A stretch of 64,000 nucleotides of DNA. Source: Jaapia argillacea MUCL 33604. Taxonomy: Eukaryota > Basidiomycota > Agaricomycetes > Jaapiales > Jaapiaceae. Numbering within the stretch: the first letter of the stretch is position 1; every line of letters starts with the position of its first letter. Both the position numbers and the translations under genes were made by a program. The notes beneath the pieces were generated by a model, which was not told the DNA's origin, did no database searches, and saw only the letters and a list, made by a program, of their open reading frames with translations. The stretch spans positions 159,628-223,627 of the forward strand of contig KL197746.1 in the NCBI GenBank assembly GCA_000697665.1. Direction: 5' to 3'. Of this stretch, positions 44,883-57,590 are shown piece after piece.

Positions 44883-46582
44883 ATGCACGCCTGTCTGCAA
44901 CTCCCCGAATTACTTTCCCAGATCATCGAATTCCTCTCTCCTGATCCGCCATGGGCTAAAGGGACTTCCAATCTTGCTACTCTGGCACGAACTTGCCGAC
45001 TTTTCTATGAACCGGCCTTGGACGCACTTTGGGAGCATCAGTCTGATTTAGGACCTCTCATAAAGTGCATGCCTAAAGACCTATGGGACGAGTCGGAAGA
45101 CCTTGAGAGTGGGTTACTGATTGTGAGCTTCACTTATCCCCTCATCATTGACTCCAGTACTGAGCTAATTTGACATAGACATTTCGGCGACCTGTGGTTC
45201 CAGTGGACTGGACCAGGTTTGACCTCTATGCTCCCCGAGTCAAATGCATCAGCTACAACCGTTCAAAGGATCGAGAGCCCATCAGACCATTGACACGACT
45301 ACATGATACCGTCCTTCAGGCGTTGAAAGACCGTCGATCTACCGTGATCCTCTTTCCAAACCTCCGCGAAATCCACTGGCCATCGACTGATAAGGGAGAG
45401 CTATTCTCTTACTTGGGTCCCACCGTTACTTCTGTCTCGTTTCAGTGGCCTGACTCGGAGTCTGAACATGGTGAGCTGGGGAGCATCGGGTTTCTCACTC
45501 GGGTGGTCACCATATGTCCCATGCTGGAGGACTTGCAAATCAATAACGGTGACTCGCAAGGAGTGGCTTTTCCTCCTTCCTTTGTGGAAACCCTGTGCTT
45601 ATTGCGCCATTTGCGCCATCTGGCCTGCGACTTGGTCTTCATTACGACACGAGATGTCGTCAGAATGGCAGCCCTACCTCACCTGACATCGCTGTTCCTA
45701 GCTGGAAGGTCTACGGTGGATTGCGGTACCGCGAAGGGCGAATGGAGTCGGCTAATTGGGGGTGCAGGGGTTTCAGAGTGTCCAAGCGAAGCAATTTCCC
45801 ATCCCTTTTCGAACCTCAAACATCTCGTTATCATTTCCGATTCGCCATCCTTGGATCCATGGATCCAAATGCTACGTTTCATGGAGCAGCCCGAACTAGA
45901 GTTATTTCATTGCTACCTTCGCCAGGCACACCACTCCGCGACCATCGTATCTCTCCTTCAAATCCTAGCAGGACGTCCATCACATCGCGCACTAGCCTCA
46001 CTCCATATGGACTGTCTCTCGCGCTTTGAACCTCACTTTCCCGAAGATGAACGAAATTCGTTCGGAAACCCACTCCATGTCCCTTCACTCGTGAAATTCA
46101 TCAATTTGACCAAATTCCACTTCATTATGCACCATCACTTTTCGTTGGATGATGCTACGATAAAGGAATTGGCTATGGCATGGCCTCTCCTCGAGGAATT
46201 CGAGGTGAAATGGCCTTCATCGGCTGAGGAGTGGTCCAGCGTCACACTCGAGGCCTTGGTTCATCTCGCCCATCACTGTCCCCATCTACAGACCATCCAT
46301 CTTATATTGGGAACCACTATTCTACCATCCCTTCCCCCATCGGAGACAGTCAACCTGACGGTACGCTCACTGCATTTCGGACAAACGCCCATTTTGGACC
46401 CGAAAGGTGTTGCCGCATTCCTAGTGGGGCTTTTCCCGAAGTTAGAGACTTTCTGTGGGATTTCTGCGGAGGAGAGTATTGGAGATTCTTTGCATGCGGC
46501 TTTTGGTGTTGCGTGGGAGGAGGTACAGAGACTTGTTACTGCGTCTCGTCTGGGTGGGAGTTTCGATGGGGCAGTTCCTTGA
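44883..46582 (+). CDS. F-box protein with LRR-like repeats
   Basis: Exons 44883-45122 and 45179-46582 give 547 aa. The start is chosen at MHACLQLPELLSQIIEFLS, the beginning of the F-box (LPELLSQIIEFL ... LATLARTCRLFYEPALDALWEH), the usual position in basidiomycete F-box proteins. The remainder shows leucine-rich repeats (LEDLQINN, LRHLRHLACDLVF, LPHLTSLFLAG, FSNLKHLVIIS). F-box proteins bind Skp1 in SCF ubiquitin ligases, with the repeat region choosing the substrate. The substrate here is unknown. It follows the NTPase gene by about 220 bp on the same strand. Confidence 0.85.
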
Positions 46583-47667
46583 GGCTTGCGGTCAGTGATC
46601 CTACAATACCACTCGACCACCTTGTGCTCATTTCCACTCCTTTGAAAAGATTGTATTCGACAGTCCGTTACTGTGGTCACCGTATACTCTCCCAAATGTA
46701 TTGAATATTTATCATTTACCAAAATGTCTCTCCTCGCTCGCCGCTCGTTCAATCCTGTGAACGCCACAAGTACAATTCGACCCTGATCCAGTCAACACAT
46801 CCGCGCTCATATGATCTGCGCCGACCTCCAACACAATCGTAAACTCCTAGCGGCTCATGCTCGATTCCCCATCCCGATCCCCTCGTACCACCCTAAAAGC
46901 CCTTGCAATTGTCTATCCAACGACTAATCTGCCACCGGCAGGCATATAATCCCGAGCCCGCCTTCCGGAGTTTTCAACGCTCCTGCTCAGCACTGAGGTT
47001 TTCGTCAGGTGTTACAAGGGTCTCACCATCGAACCCCAGATCGGGGTTGGGGACGTAAAGGCCCACTCAATTCCTTCTTTTGTGCTCGGCACCCGTCAAC
47101 GCTAATTCTTCCACAACGGGACCGAAATCCCGTGGATTGGAAAAGAATTTAGAACCCACCTTTTCGGAGAAGTTTGTTGGGAGTTTTTGCTTCCGGTCGA
47201 TCGTGATGACGAAAGAGAACGCTTTTGTTCTGACTCTTGCAATTGGACCAGTCCGGATTGTGGCTTTGTTGTTCTCACTTCCGTGGAGTCGAAAGACCCA
47301 ATTTCTTGAGAAGAAAATTCGCTCGTGGAAATGGAGGAGAAGGAGTCGATATCACGATTGATAGATACAATTAGATACCGTATAAGATACAGTGACGGAC
47401 CAGTATCAGAGAATTGGGGAGAGATATCAAGGCTACAGCTGGGTTTGAGACAATGCAGAGGGTATGGGTCCGAGATGTGGAAAAAAACAGAGAGCAAGAG
47501 AAACGGGGAAAACTAAAGGTGTAAGTATTAATAAGATGGTTCGAATGTGAGGTGAAGAGATGATTGGCAGAGTTCATTAGTGCAATAGTGCAGTTTGTTT
47601 TCAGAGCGTCCTCCGTCGACCTCGACTCGGTTCATGAATAAAAACCGAGCGTTGAGTGATGATCGGT
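46583..47667. other. intergenic, no gene supported
   Basis: Lies between the convergent ends of the F-box gene and the first Clp1-like gene. Short frames only. Confidence 0.45.
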
Positions 47668-48580
47668 CTATTTCCTGCTCTCGACGATCGCCACAGCTCC
47701 CAAAACGATTTCCCAAGCGATATCCATCGCCTGCCACAAATCCCTCTCGAAAACGCCCAGAGCGCAAACGTTCTTCCACATGGAGTTGACGATTCCGACG
47801 TATCGCATTAATGGCTCAGCCGAGTACATGGAGCTCGAAGCGAGGTGATGGGATGCTCGTTTGATAGCGTCGGGGGAGATATGCGAGAGGCCGGAAGAAG
47901 ATGAGGAAGATCCGGATGGGATGAAGGAGGGTGGTAATTGAACCATAGAGTTTAATAGGGTGTCGAGACGTTTGGTGTACAAGTAATTGTGGAGGATGGG
48001 GAAAGTGGAGGCGGAAGGAACTGTCATCGGGACTACCAAGACGGATCCTGAGCCGGGTTTTGAGGCGGGAAGTGAGGGCATGTGCGAGCAGTGGATGGCG
48101 AGGACGAGGTGGTGGGTCGGGATGAGGGTGATATTTGACGAAGATTGTGATGCGGATGCAAGTGCAAGGACGTGGGTGGGCGCAGAGGGCGAAGCTGCCA
48201 CCTGGAAGGATTTGGGAATCCGTGCCTTGGGCAAAGATTGAGGCACGCTCGATGAGGCTGCCGAAAGGGCTTGAACCATACTGGTGGCGAAGGAAGGATA
48301 AATTAGTACGCGAACTTTAGGCTGAATTTTGGGAGAATACACACCTGCCAGCCTGCTGAGCAATATGCCTCTTCACGTACTCGACTGGTACGTCCCTCAA
48401 CTCAGGCTCGACCGAAGCCAGCGCGTCTCGGTTGATTTCCCGGAAAGCGGGGCGTGCGAGTGTGCGAGGGAGCGACACGAGGGAGGAAGTCCCGGGAGTG
48501 AAGATGGGTCCTGGGAGGTCGTCTGCCATCGAGGACATGGAAGGGAAAGAAGCGGTTGGGCGGGATGCGACTTGGAACAT
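47668..48580 (-). CDS. clp1: Clp1-like sexual development protein (first of two)
   Basis: Start at 48580 (MFQVASRPTASFPSM). A GTGTGT...CACCAG intron joins ...HIAQQAG to SMVQALSAASSS in frame. Recognisable Clp1 features are ELRDVPVEYVKRHI, LPKARIPKSF, PTHVLALASAS, ITLIPTHHLVLAIHCSHMPSLP and ILHNYLYTKRLDTLL. Clp1 of Coprinopsis (clampless1), Ustilago and Cryptococcus acts downstream of the mating-type homeodomain proteins and is needed for clamp formation and dikaryotic or sexual growth. That role is inferred for this gene. About 286 aa. A related gene lies 5.6 kb away on the same strand. The N-terminal part is serine/proline-rich. Confidence 0.75.
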
Positions 48581-51500
48581 TTTGGCGATGAGATTAGAAG
48601 AGTGATATAAGCGGGTGCGACGATAAGACTAATAAAGAGTCTTTAGATGCGAAGGTGTACAGCTATTGACGGGAAGAATATGAACAGTCTAGGAGGTGGT
48701 GATCCGAATGCGAGGCGGTGACTTGGGAGTGGTACTTTTGACAAACGGAACGAGGCAAGGCAGGTAAGAGACGATTGTTGTTTTGAACTGGAGGCCGGTG
48801 GATTGCTGAAAAGCAGGAGGAATGGAGAGCAGAATATATAGCATTGGATCGGCCATTGGAAGAACAAAGCTGGGTGCAGCGAAAAGATTGGGACTAGGGA
48901 TGCAGTCCCGGAAAGGGTGAAGGAAGGGGATGCCCCTAATGCGATCTTGCCTATTTCGGCGGTTAGCTTATGGTCGGAATTGCATAATCCAATATGCCAC
49001 GCTTCTTTGCTGTACGCCAAATCCAGATCGCGCATAACGCATCTCCAACACCACCATCGTCTTTATCCCATCTTTGGCCCTTTCTTTCACCACCATCAGA
49101 TTCATCTCCTTCAACCGAGATCCAGTCCAAATATCTATCTGCTTTCTGCTGGAAAGCCACTCTATCATGGTCGCGTTTTTTCGCTGTTTCCATCACAACC
49201 TTTTACTGCTCTTGGTTCTTCTCTTTGTACTTTCCTAATTCTGCGATGGGTGCGCAAAGTTTGAGTTCGCATACGTCCTGTGACGCTGCATGCGTACGCC
49301 ACTTGGAACCCTCTTATCGGGTTCAAACTTGGTCCTCCCACAACACAATCAGACGTATCGCCATCTTCAATCGCCATCCATTCCTCCCAGTACCGAAGTA
49401 CCTCCATAACAGGTCTAGTTTCATTTTTGGCACGCACAGTTGACGACTCTGGACGAAATGAGCTCATCAACTCGGATGGATCTGATGGATCTCGTGTCGA
49501 TCTTCGATCACTTCATTTCGCTCTGTCTGTTGACACTGATAACGCCCTCCGTGCACCTCTCCTCAAGATATCAGCGCGGACCAGGATTCCATTCTACAGC
49601 TCTGTTCAGCCTCGCCACTGCCGCTGGCTTTCTCTCTATTCTTTGCACGGCCGAAAACTCCGCTGGATGGGGCGAATCGAAGCGTCGGCTGACCCATATC
49701 CATAGTTCAACTGCATTTGTGCTATTGTTAACCGACTCCCAAGCTAAGCTGCTGCAATGTTATCTCCAAAAAGGTATGTCAGAACCACCACTGTGTTGAC
49801 TTCTTGATCTCAGGCACTTTGGCGTTCTCTCATAATCGAGGAACTGTACTAAACGCATGATGGTTTGATTCCATTCCTTGTTTCAACTGATTGTGATGTC
49901 CTCGGACTGCGTTTTGTGCGCATTCAGGGACGGTTGAAGTCCCAGTCATGTTCTTGCGACGGGGAGACAAGGTCAATCGTCGTTGATTATTCAATGTTTA
50001 CTCTTCACCGATGGGACCCTTTGCTTGTGGGTCACCAGTTCTTATTCACCATTTAGTTCGGAGACCATTGGTTAACTCCTTGTCCTCCAGGTTCTTCACC
50101 CTTTTATATTTTACGTCTCCTACCCTATTGTCGCACGTAACACTGAGTCACTCTTCACAATTGACTTTTCTTCGAACGCAAGGTGTGCAAGCATATTCAA
50201 GACTCATGTAGTGACTGGCGGTGATCATTGGATCACTTCACATCGACCCACCTCGTGCTCGCACCTCGCTGACTCATCCCCCGAGACTTCCTGAGGTTGC
50301 TGTTTCGTTTTCCGAGCCAGCTGCTCAGGGTCACCACGACTTTCGGTTGGGTACCACTAAGTAGACTTTTCAAATACGACCAACAACGTTTTCATTTGAC
50401 CTTCTTTGAATCTTGCTGCCTTGAGGACCGTAGGTATTACACCGGACCGATAGGAACTTGCCAGCGCACTGAGCAGTACTTAAGTTCGAGCACGGTTGAT
50501 ACGCCAACACTTCCGGCATCTTCTGGTATTCTGGTAACCTGCATCGTGGCAAGCACGAGGCGTGGTCTCCGCGGAGAGACCCATATTGCGGTCATGATGG
50601 TCGTTTATTTGTGGGGGAGGTTCTCGGACTTAACCAAGGGATAATGCGAAGCTATGCCTTGTGAGGATAAGGTAGCCAGGAGAACAGGAGAATATTTGGC
50701 TCGTTCATAGTTGCGAGGTTGTTTCTATGGTAGATATCTCTAGACTTCAGAAGGCGGTAACGTATTGTAGATACGTGTATGGTTTTGGAAGGCGCTACGT
50801 GAATGTTGGAGCTTTCGCTCGTTGCTCTGTTTATGAAAGTAGGGTGATACATACCACACGCCGTGAATTTCACAATTGTCCACAGATACCCTGCGAGTTC
50901 CGCAACTTCACGCCGGGCTGATCACCTGGGTTGAAGGATGATAGGGCCGGGGTGGTCGGGATTAGATCGAGAATGCATGACCATGGGTCTGAGGTGAACG
51001 AGACAATACAACGACGCCACAGAACCAACGACAAGGGCGAGTTCTCTCATGAATGGGAGCTTCAAGCCACAGGCGATGTAATAGTTGGTCGTATTAGTCG
51101 TATTAGGATGTCGGTTGATATTTGGATGGATGTAGACGGCGACGATCTGACGCGTGACTACTGGAAGAACCATGCAATATCAACTGGCGTTTCGGCACGG
51201 ATGAAGATAGAGCGGAAATAGTTACTATCTGAAACTCCTGTTCGTCGTCCATTCTACCGTTGACCATGGATCTTGCGGGAGAGGTGACGGAACAAGCCCA
51301 GCGGAACAAGCGGAACGCTGTTTCAACATCCCGACGAGACGAATGCCGACGGGTTGTCTTGGAGAGAGCGCCGCCACGCGCCTGATGTAGCGCCTCCCAT
51401 TGAATGGAGAGTACATGGGGAGGTACGACGGAGGATCATATAAAGTGTTTCCTTTTGAGAGTCAGCGGCTTCTCAGGGATGACAGAACCCGCCGATGGCA

Positions 51501-52063
51501 GCAATCTCAACTTTGGGCGATAGAGTTGAGAATGGAGGGAACGTCCAAGATAAAACCCAAGAATCTTGACCAGCAGGTCGAGATCGACTATGAAACCGTC
51601 GACAAGGTTCAGACATATTTGGATGACGGTTGTAAAGTTCAGATCGCCGCTGTCCAACGGGAGAATCCAGGAGTATCTGTTGCATACTTCGGTGTCAAAG
51701 TCACTAATTGTCTTTGCAGGACAGCCATCAAGGAATCTTCAACTCCATCCAGCGTGGAAGGAGTGATATATCGGCAGGGGATGCAGAGCTGCGACGATAA
51801 AAATTGTGGTGGCTGGGTTGAGGAGGGGTGAGTTCCGGCCAGGGGGTTGTTCCAAATCTGTTCGACGTGGCGGAGGAGGCGCCGTGAGCAGAAATAGCGA
51901 GAGATCTTGAGCGATTCTGGAGTTGAGGCGCGATTTAGAACATATATTGACTGCCAAGAGTATATAGACGCCCTAGACGTAGCCTTAGACAGAAAGGAGG
52001 AGGAGGGGACTCGTCCTGCAGTATTCACATCGCTACGGATGACAGAGTTCAAGGTCGAAGTTC
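48581..52063. other. long stretch without a supported gene
   Basis: About 3.5 kb between the first Clp1-like gene and the second F-box gene. The most gene-like frame is plus 51400-51831 (143 codons), but it has no recognisable domain, no paralogue and no splice context, so I do not call it. Nothing else stands out. The stretch could hold long untranslated regions, regulatory DNA or a non-coding RNA. Confidence 0.4.
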
Positions 52064-53703
52064 ATGAAAAGCATCCGTCGTGACAACGTGACCGTAACGC
52101 GTCCGGACGCGCCTCGTGATATCAAGTCCGGCAAACTCAAGCCGTCTGACCGCAGTGATAGCGAACCCAAGCATGCTGACTTGCATCCCACCGCCACGAC
52201 CTCAAGCCCGTCATCCCTCGGATCGCCTCGTCCTACAATGAAACGAAGGCACTCCACAATTAGCGCAGACGCCAAAGTCTTGGAGCCCAAACAAGGTTCC
52301 AAATCAAACCGGAGGAAACTGTCAAAATCATCAGGGCGTTTGGCAGGGTTGTTGAGTCTACCAATGGACATCCTTTTCGAGGTTCGTGACCTCATATTCT
52401 CTCAGAATAGCCTTCCCCCAACCAATGGTTTGGACTTTCGGCGCTCCCTTATCACCCTAGGTTTTCGGACATTTATTGCCGATTGACCTTCTCCACTTGG
52501 CTCGTACGACGAAAGAGTTCCGGCATGTCTTGATGCGTCGTTCGTCAATATCAATATGGAGAGATTCATTCTCAAATGTCCCGGATCTCCCTTCGTTTCC
52601 ACCGGATTTGAACGAACCGCAATGGGCGAATCTCTTGTTTGATTCTCATTGTCATGTACGCCTTGTGCCCCTTTCTTCCCTACCCAAACTCGATGACCGA
52701 TCTTGATTTTTGGTTTTGGTTTTGATCTAGAATTGCCTAAGGGCGAGTGTACGCACTGTTGAATGGAGATTCCGAGTTCGGTTCTGTTCCAAATGTAGTG
52801 CGACAAAGTCAGTACGCGAATCATTCCACTCTTGACTGAAACTTTTTGGGCGGAATGTATTGAATTTGAAAACAAGGTTGGTAGCGATGTATGAATGGGA
52901 ACTCGAGTTCTCCCCTCGATTAGTTGCTTGGCGATATGCTTCCAAACCAGGTACGTTTGGCTCACATTTCGTTTTGACCCCCGAGTTGAATGAACCCCGC
53001 GTTGTGAAAGACACGAAGTACCCAGGGTTCAAATCCAAGCAATGCGTTTACTCTCAAGATGAAATCGACATGTTCGTCAAACAAGTCCAAGCCTTCGATT
53101 TAGAAGTTGATAGACCGGCTTATAACGCTTATATCGACGCGAGACGGTTGGCAGTCGGGAATGTCATGAACGTGAGTCTCACACCACTCACTAATCCGAA
53201 GTATATAGCATTTAAACTGACGACGAGTCATGTCGAATTCGAACTAGCATGCGAAGGAATGTGAAGAATGGGTGGTTAGGTGTACAGATGATCGTCGTCA
53301 AGAACTCCAAAACATAAAACGAGAAAGGGTGGAAGCGTACGTCTCCTCTCCTCTCCTTTCCTCCCCCCCCTTCATCTCACACTACCTTATATGTCGTGTC
53401 ATTGTCATCGAAAGTGTGATCGAACGATTAACAGAGCTAGGATGGGGAGACGATATCTCGAGGCTCCTACCCGCCGATTCACTTGTATCCCATCCACTAG
53501 TCAACAAACCCGTCCCTCTAACGGACCGAAGTGAGTTCTCCCCCCACCCCCTCGTCATTGTGTTGATAGCTGATGGTGATGTGTGTATAGTTTGGAATAA
53601 CATCCGAGATCAGTTGGAAGATTATATGGAGGATATGAGGAAGAAACGGCTTGATTCTATTGCGTTTTGGAAGGGGGCTCGTGATGTGTCGGTTAATATG
53701 TGA
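52064..53703 (+). CDS. F-box protein (short-F-box basidiomycete family)
   Basis: Exon 1 (52064-52381) is a basic, serine-rich N-terminus ending in LLSLPMDILFE. Exon 2 (from 52461) continues VFGHLLPIDLLHLARTTKEFRHVLM, completing the F-box, then SSISIWRDSF. Later exons give a zinc-ribbon-like RFCSKCSAT, then HAKECEEWVVRCTDDRRQEL, VIERLTELGWGDDISRL, and HPLVNKPVPLTDR joined to IWNNIRDQLEDYMEDMRKKR, the usual tail of a large basidiomycete F-box family. The stop is at 53701-53703. Six or more short introns. Some middle junctions (52740-52870) are not fixed. Probable SCF ubiquitin ligase substrate receptor with unknown substrate. Confidence 0.82.
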
Positions 53704-53708
53704 TTTGT

Positions 53709-53717
53709 GGGGGGGGG

Positions 53718-53744
<27 letters not shown>
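53709..53744. repeat. G-run followed by (AG)13 microsatellite
   Basis: Ten G residues at 53709-53718, then a pure AG dinucleotide repeat to 53744. It starts 6 bp after the F-box stop codon, so it is within the presumed 3' UTR. Confidence 0.95.
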
Positions 53745-53749
<5 letters not shown>

Positions 53750-54176
53750 GTTTTAGAGATGGTGCGAGCACTTATTCGTACTTTTTTGTGTTTATCGGGT
53801 GCTCAGCTTTAGTGATGGCTTGTAGGAAACGATGACCGGCGTTATCAGGGAGTTGGTGAAATGTTGAGAGGAGTCCTCGAGCCTTGATGTTGATCTCGAC
53901 GATTTACAATTCAATTTCTTTCATACTTGGTTTACTTTCCTTCGGGCTGGAGTGTTAAGAAATTGATTAATGTCGTCGAACGTCAAGATCGAGGGAGGGA
54001 GGTATGGATATGATCTTGGTCATTGCGCGTCTGCACGACGCGAGAACGTTGATTATACATGATATCGAAGCCCAGCTTCACGATATCCTATGAACCCATC
54101 CTTCACCCAAACCGAGTCAATCTCGTCCAATCGCAAACCATTGGCACCACCCCATCAAACCTCACCCCTCCTCCCC
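53745..54176. other. intergenic between convergent genes, nothing identified
   Basis: Region between the convergent ends of the second F-box gene and the second Clp1-like gene. No gene seen. Confidence 0.5.
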
Positions 54177-55423
54177 TCAAACCCTCGCACAAAGACTAAC
54201 AGCTCTAACCAAAATTTCCCACGTAACATCTAGTTCATTCCATAGCTCGGTAGGGGTGTATAACCCTATTTCGTTTAGTGCGTCGAGGAGGGACGTGAGT
54301 TTTTGAAGGGATTGGATGAGCGTCGGGGTAGTAGGAGAAGCGGATGCGAGTTCGTGTGCGATGGTGTAGATCGTTCGTTGGTATGAAGATGAAGACGAAG
54401 AGGTGGAGGAAGACGAAGAGAAACTGGATGGAGGAGATCGGACAAGCGACTTCGTACGACGGAGTTGTTTGAAGTTGATTGCATGGGCGATACTCGAACC
54501 CAATTCTTCAAACAATGACCCACCACTCCCTTTCCTACTCACACATCTCGCACCACCCTCGCCTCCATCCACATGTGTAGCCGAAGGTAAAGGATGTACG
54601 ACATCCCTAATCCATTCTGGTAAGATCTTCCTCATGAGTTCCGCTTGGTTCTTGTTATGCATATATACCACTACGTCCGCGAACACTTCTAGGTCGGTTG
54701 ATTGGATTGGGAGGAGGATACGGGGGAGGTCTGTGTATGATCTTCTGGGGAATTTGTTGGAGGGGGAGAGGAGGAGGTTGGGGGTGTTGGAGGCGAAGAT
54801 TAGGTCGTTTATTGGGATTTCCAGAGCTACTGGAGTTTGGGGGGTTGAGAGGGTGAGGGTACTATTGTTGGCGTGGGAGGAGGAGAGGAGGAGGAGGATG
54901 TGGGTGGCGTGGAGTGGGCGGGGTGAGATCATTTGATCTGGTGTGCTGAGGCAGAGGGGTATGTCCTCTAGTACTTCTTGGGAATACCAGATTGGGAGTT
55001 TAGGTGACTCGAGGTGTTTGCGTTCGATGGTGTGAGAGGAGGGAGAGGATATGCATGTGGTTGAATGGGAATGATCGATGTTCTGGTGGTGGGAGGGAAG
55101 ACCGATTTGGGAGGGAGGCAGGGAGCTGGAGAGAGATTTGAGTGAAGTGTGTGGTGTACGATGATAGAGCCATTGTCCACTGATCAGAAAAGATGGGTGA
55201 GCGGAGCGCGGGTTGGGGGAAGGGGAGGGACGTACTCGTGGCGGATTTTGATATGATGACGGATCTCTTCGATAGAGAGGTGCGAGCAGAGCAGAGATTC
55301 ACGATCAGGAGATATATCGAGTAGACTTTCTCTATTGATTTGGCGTTCGAGGGGGTGGGGGTTACCTGGGTGGCGAGGGAGGCTTGGGGCTAGCGCGAGA
55401 GACGGGAGGTCGGTGATTTTCAT
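54177..55423 (-). CDS. Clp1-like sexual development protein (second of two)
   Basis: Exon 1 starts at 55423 (MKITDLPSLALAPSLPRHP) and contains INRESLLDISPDRESLLCSHLSIEEIRHHIKIRH. A GTACGT...GATCAG intron joins in frame to a long exon running to 54177. Features shared with the Clp1 family: PRPLHATHILLLLSSSH, a central hydrophobic segment, ILLPIQSTDLEVFADVVVYMHNKNQAELMRKILPEW, and a C-terminal LNEIGLYTPTELWNELDVTWEILVRAV that parallels LGVFERDLWQAMDIAWEIVLGAV in the gene at 47668. The helical C-terminal block is the clearest link between the two. It is more diverged from Clp1 than the first gene. About 390 aa. Role in sexual development is inferred by homology only. Confidence 0.65.
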
Positions 55424-55771
55424 GGTGGGGAGGTTGGTGGAGGGAGAGGGACGGGAGAGGAGGAGGGTTTATACATTGTGGACTTTTGGGAACACGAGTT
55501 TGTGCTTGGGCCGGGATGTCAATCAGGGCGGACAAAGCAGGCAAAGCGAGTTGGAGGCTGAGTGTGATTGGTTGTAGCTTTGGAGGCTCGAGATGGTTCG
55601 ATGGTGCTCGAGATGTTATCCTGTCGTCGTCGTGATGAATACGGCTGAAGTGATGGACGTTGACGTGAACGACGAGCGCGATGTTTGCTCGTGTTTTCTC
55701 CTTGCCTTCCGCCACACAATTCCTCAACTTGACGAAAAACAGTCGCGCCGACGGAGGTGCTACGGTGATAT

Positions 55772-57445
55772 ATGCAGCAATGCATCAACTTGACCAGGCT
55801 GCCACCGAGTAAGTCTATCAAGTCTCTAAACGTATGTCCCTCCTCCCTCCCTGCCTCCCCTGCTCTAACCCTCCCTCTTACCTAAAGTTCAAACGCACCA
55901 CCCCCGGATCAACCCACCACCTAATATTCAGCACCCGTCCCCCAACAAACCCCCTCGACCCATCCCACCCCGCCTCCCAAACCCGTCGTCAATTCCCTTA
56001 TGTCGGTTCGCCGGGGTTGGGAGTGAGAGCGTTTCCGAAGGGGGTGCTGGAGCATCCTGTTTGGGAGTACCCGGATCCCCCTTTTGGGCCTGCGAAGGAT
56101 CGTGGGGGTGGGGGAGGGAGAATGAATATGAGTGTGCAGATGTTGATTGGGGTTAAGAGCGTTAGTAGGAGTGCGGTTGTTAGGCATAAGATATCGGGGA
56201 AGGTGAAGCAGGCTTTGGCGTTGATAGCTACTAAGAATTTGGGTGGTGGGGTACGGAAGGACGGTGGGAGAGGGAAAGGGAAGGATACTGGGAAAGGGAA
56301 GGAGGTGTTGGTGCAGTGTGGTGATAGGTCCCAAGGATTCGACCTGATCTTACCCCGTTCGTCCTTCCCTCTTCCCCCTGCCCTCTTAAAACCACATTGA
56401 CTCTGAAACCCATATTGACTTGACTTGAATTTGGGTGTGGGAGGGTAGATTGGACTTATGTCGTCCATCCATCTCTAGAAGTATACCGTATGCCCTTCCC
56501 AACTCTCATCAACACTCTCCGTTCTGCTCTAGAGAAGATACACGTGAAGGCCGTCAAACTTGATGAAGCTTGGGCGAAGGAGAGGGCTTGGTTCGAGTCT
56601 AGAGAGAGGGGACGTCAACAGGTTCATTTTATTTGCTTTTTTGGCGGGTTTGGTGTTGAATTTTTTTGGGTAGAGGGAGAGGTGGAGGGATGAGAAGGTG
56701 AGTTGGTTGGGTTCGATCCCTAATTTATCATTTTATCCTATGTTATAGATCCCATCTTCAAGAAACCAAAACGTAACTACCCCCCTCCCTTCCCTTCGCC
56801 TCGAGCTGACTAAAGAAATACCCAGTACGATCCACCCACTTTCACTCAACCCCCTCCCACTCCCATCTACGCAAAAGGTATAGACGTACAAGACCCTTTA
56901 CCAGCTCCCGATCGCACGATGGAGGGAGATGAAGAAGAGGAGTATGCTTGGAAATCGAAGAAATCGAGTTATGGATTTGGGCCGGGGGTGCGTCCTTCTC
57001 CCTTTCTTGAGGTTGGTGTTTGGTGTTGACTTTGCGTGGGTGCAGAATGGGGTGCAGAAGGGAATGGGATTACCTGCTTTCGTGGGGATCAAAGTTCCGA
57101 TGGTACGTTTTTCGTTGCGTTATGTTATGGGGTGTTATCCTTGGTTGATACGAGCTTCATAGCCTACTTTTTCGAGGAATTCTGGAAAGGTAAGTTTTTA
57201 TACACTCTTCTACACTTTTTGTTGATATGAGATTATTTATTTAGGCCCCGAAATTGTTCTTCCCTTCGTCTTTTGCTCGGCAGGAGAAGGGACAGGTTGG
57301 GCAGAAGGAGAAGGAGCGGGAGGGAGAGAGGAGTGGGGGGAGAGGGAAGGAGGGGAAGGGAGAACTTAGGTTGTTTGGTTCGAGACCTGTTGTTTTGAAG
57401 GATGGGAGTGAGGGGAGGAGGAGGGGGGGTGGTGGGCATCAGTGA
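55772..57445 (+). CDS. putative mitochondrial protein with RnpA-like region
   Basis: Start at 55772 gives a basic, mitochondrial-type leader (MQQCINLTRLPPSKSIKSLN), then an intron of 56 nt (55832-55887) and FKRTTPGSTHHLIFSTRP. The core reads LIGVKSVSRSAVVRHKISGKVKQALALIA ... QGFDLILP, joined by splicing to WTYVVHPSLEVYRMPFPTLINTLRSALEKI. This matches the order of bacterial RNase P protein (conserved basic RNR-type helix, then a hydrophobic strand and a final helix) better than anything else I know, though the basic motif is weakened. The remaining exons are charged, end in a glycine/arginine-rich tail at 57445, and include FWKAPKLFFPSSFARQ. It could instead be a mitoribosomal or RNA-binding protein. 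The assignment is an inference. Confidence 0.55.
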
Positions 57446-57590
57446 TGGGATGGGATGGGGTGGGGGTGTGATGGGATCATTGGGTTGATGATGGTTTGGG
57501 TGATGTATATATCTGCACCCTTTGATTGACGTTTGTAATTTTGTTGAAAGAAGGGGCAGAAGAGTGCGCGGTGGAGACAGGCATAACACT

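Noticed and set aside
51400-51831. 143-codon open frame
   Set aside because: No domain, paralogue or intron evidence, so it is not called as a gene.
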